Positions 14,066-15,533 of a stretch of 15,533 nucleotides of DNA are shown here, piece by piece. Within the stretch, counting starts at the first letter, position 1, and each line of letters begins with the position of its first letter. The notes beneath the pieces are model-generated. The model was not told the origin of the DNA and did no database searches. It saw only the letters and a program-made list of their open reading frames with translations. Source of the stretch: Tissierellia bacterium. Lineage in GTDB: Bacteria > Bacillota > Clostridia > Tissierellales > Sedimentibacteraceae. Both the position numbers and the translations under genes were made by a program. Location of the stretch: NCBI GenBank assembly GCA_028700795.1, contig JAQVRY010000033.1, positions 1 through 15,533 on the forward strand. Reading direction: 5' to 3'.

Positions 14066-14939
14066 TTTAAGCAAAAAATTTGGGGATTTTCAGGTTCTTG
14101 AGGATATAAATATAAATGCTGAAAAAGGTCAAATTTATGGTTTAGTAGGCTCCAACGGCTGCGGAAAAACTACTACATTAAAGCATATAATGAAGGTTTA
14201 CAAACAAGATGAAGGTTACATAACTTTTGACGGGGAAGAGGTTGACGAGAATTCCGGAATAATAAAATATTTTTATTATGTTCAAGATACCTTGTATTTC
14301 CCATATCAGTATACATTGAACAAATTATTCCACTACGAAAAGTTGATGTACAATATGTCTGAAGAAAAATTTGAATATTTACTTAAATATTTTAACATAG
14401 ATAAAAATAAAGTATTGAACAAAATGTCAAAAGGACAAAAAAAGCAGGCTGCATTTATTTTATCAATAGCAGCTCAGCCAAAGTTATTATTGCTTGATGA
14501 AATTGTAGATGGGCTGGATGCAGTTATAAAAAGAAAGTTTTGGGATGTTCTTATAAAAGAAGTAATGGATAATGAAATGACTGTTATTATTTCCTCCCAT
14601 GACTTAAAGGAATTAGATAATATTTGCGATAAAGTTGGCATAATGCATGAAGGTAAAATCTTAAGGGAAGAAAATCTTGAAAAGATGAAAGAAGATATTA
14701 AAAGAGTTCAGTTTGCAGTAGAGGGTGAATTTGATTTAGAAGAGTTAAAAGAATTCAATATTCTTCAAACTGTAAAAATAGGCAGTGTATTTATTCTAAC
14801 TTTAACAGGAAACACAGATGAGCTTAAAAAACATTTAGAAAGTAAATATACTCTTTTATTGTTTGATAAGCTGTCAATGAGTCTTGAAGAAATATTTATT
14901 ACGGAATTAGGAGGTGTGGGTTATGGAAAAGAAAAATAA
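14049..14939 (+). CDS. ABC transporter ATP-binding protein (YtrB-like)
   Basis: This 296-residue ATPase powers the membrane protein encoded next. Walker A is GSNGCGKT at 34-41, the Q-loop is Gln79 (YVQD), and the signature reads MSKGQKK at 126-132 (a variant of LSGGQ common in this group). Walker B is LLLLDE at 146-151, the D-loop GLD is at 155-157 and the switch His184 sits in SSHD. A C-terminal domain of about 80 residues follows (EEIFITELGG near the end). AGGAGG at 14038-14043 serves the ATG. It overlaps the GntR gene by 17 nt and the permease gene also by 17 nt, so all three are likely made together. The substrate is unknown. Confidence 0.93.
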   Translation: MLTINNLSKKFGDFQVLEDININAEKGQIYGLVGSNGCGKTTTLKHIMKVYKQDEGYITFDGEEVDENSGIIKYFYYVQDTLYFPYQYTLNKLFHYEKLMYNMSEEKFEYLLKYFNIDKNKVLNKMSKGQKKQAAFILSIAAQPKLLLLDEIVDGLDAVIKRKFWDVLIKEVMDNEMTVIISSHDLKELDNICDKVGIMHEGKILREENLEKMKEDIKRVQFAVEGEFDLEELKEFNILQTVKIGSVFILTLTGNTDELKKHLESKYTLLLFDKLSMSLEEIFITELGGVGYGKEK

Positions 14940-15533
14940 CTTTATACCAATGCTGCTATATTCAATTAAAGAAAAAAGAAATTGGGTGCTTTTATCAACA
15001 GTCATAATTTTTCTTACAACACTTGTGATACCATATATCTTAAGAGCAGACGAAGGAACATTTATTCTGTTCGGAATAGTTGAATTGTTTATTTTAGTTT
15101 TTATTAACTGTTTGGTTGATAACAGTTTTCTGCACAATGAATCAAAGTTAGCTTATTACAGGTCAAAACCGGTGCCTTTAAGAAATCAAATAATATTAAA
15201 TATTGCGACAAATGCGATTTTTATGGTATATTTGCTGGCACTTATTGTTTTATCAGTAGTTTTTCAAGGGTTGGATTATGAAATACTTGAAGTGTTTAAA
15301 ATGCTTATTCCTTGGCTTTTAGCAATAATACTATTAGCGTCCTTGTCATCAATACTGTCAGGAAATACCTTGATGGCAGGAGCAATGACAATATTTAACT
15401 TTTGTCTCCCTCTGATTATTTTGTTGGTAACAATGTTTATTTTCACAATATTGGAAAATACAGTAATCGGATTCAGTGCAGATGTATTAAATGATTACTT
15501 TATCAATAATATATACAGGCTTGATTATTTGTA
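14923..15533 (+). CDS. ABC transporter permease (ABC-2-like), 5' part only
   Basis: An open frame starts at ATG 14923 (ribosome binding site AGGAGGTG, 14909-14916, 6-nt spacing) and runs off the window end after 203 codons. The N-terminus MEKKNNFIPMLLYSIKEKRN is cytoplasmic. Four to five hydrophobic segments follow, at about 23-39, 46-66, 93-115, 127-147 and 152-175. This is the expected partner of the upstream ATPase. The transported compound cannot be told. Confidence 0.85.
   Translation, partial: MEKKNNFIPMLLYSIKEKRNWVLLSTVIIFLTTLVIPYILRADEGTFILFGIVELFILVFINCLVDNSFLHNESKLAYYRSKPVPLRNQIILNIATNAIFMVYLLALIVLSVVFQGLDYEILEVFKMLIPWLLAIILLASLSSILSGNTLMAGAMTIFNFCLPLIILLVTMFIFTILENTVIGFSADVLNDYFINNIYRLDYL

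Overview
The window is AT-rich and densely coded on the + strand. Its genes have strong Shine-Dalgarno sites, TTG and GTG starts, a T-box leader and a dacF-type carboxypeptidase. This points to a low-GC Gram-positive anaerobe of the Clostridia/Tissierellia kind. I cannot fix the genus from sequence alone.

Layout. Positions 1-1487: the 3' part of a T-box leader and serS (seryl-tRNA synthetase). 1655-4812: a membrane-bound NtrB-like sensor kinase overlapping by 4 nt an NtrC-like sigma-54 activator. 4947-10180: a six-gene 5-oxoproline (pyroglutamate) operon, namely pxpA, an NRAMP-like permease, pxpB, pxpC, a hotdog thioesterase of the FlK type, and a DUF1445/YcsI (D-glutamate cyclase-like) protein. 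A perfect 21-bp-stem terminator follows at 10265-10312. 10337-11497: a DUF1893 protein and a gamma-carbonic-anhydrase-like protein, behind a promoter segment duplicated at exactly 100 bp. 11672-12829: a D-Ala-D-Ala carboxypeptidase. 12924-13000: tRNA-Arg(CCT) with its own promoter. 13021-15533: a consensus promoter with GntR-type operator repeats, a small papain-like hydrolase, a YtrA-type GntR repressor, an ABC ATPase and an ABC permease cut off by the window end.

The most interesting system is the pairing of the two-component regulator with the 5-oxoproline operon. A textbook -24/-12 element (TTGGCATATTTATTGC, GG and GC separated by exactly 10 nt) sits 25-41 bp before the pxpA start. An inverted pair of TGTGCGA boxes lies about 80 bp further upstream, one box spacing being 31 bp (about three helical turns). 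The gene immediately upstream encodes the type of activator such a promoter needs. I infer a dedicated signal-responsive sigma-54 circuit for uptake and hydrolysis of 5-oxoproline to glutamate. The operon also carries a DUF1445 protein, whose family includes D-glutamate cyclase, and an unexplained thioesterase.

The right-hand locus looks like a self-regulated GntR/ABC transporter cassette with a lipid- or peptide-hydrolase-like first gene, probably envelope-related. The rest is housekeeping with a few unusual non-coding elements: a large-loop dyad after serS, a duplicated extended -10 promoter, and a degenerate copy of a widespread interspersed repeat after the carboxypeptidase gene.
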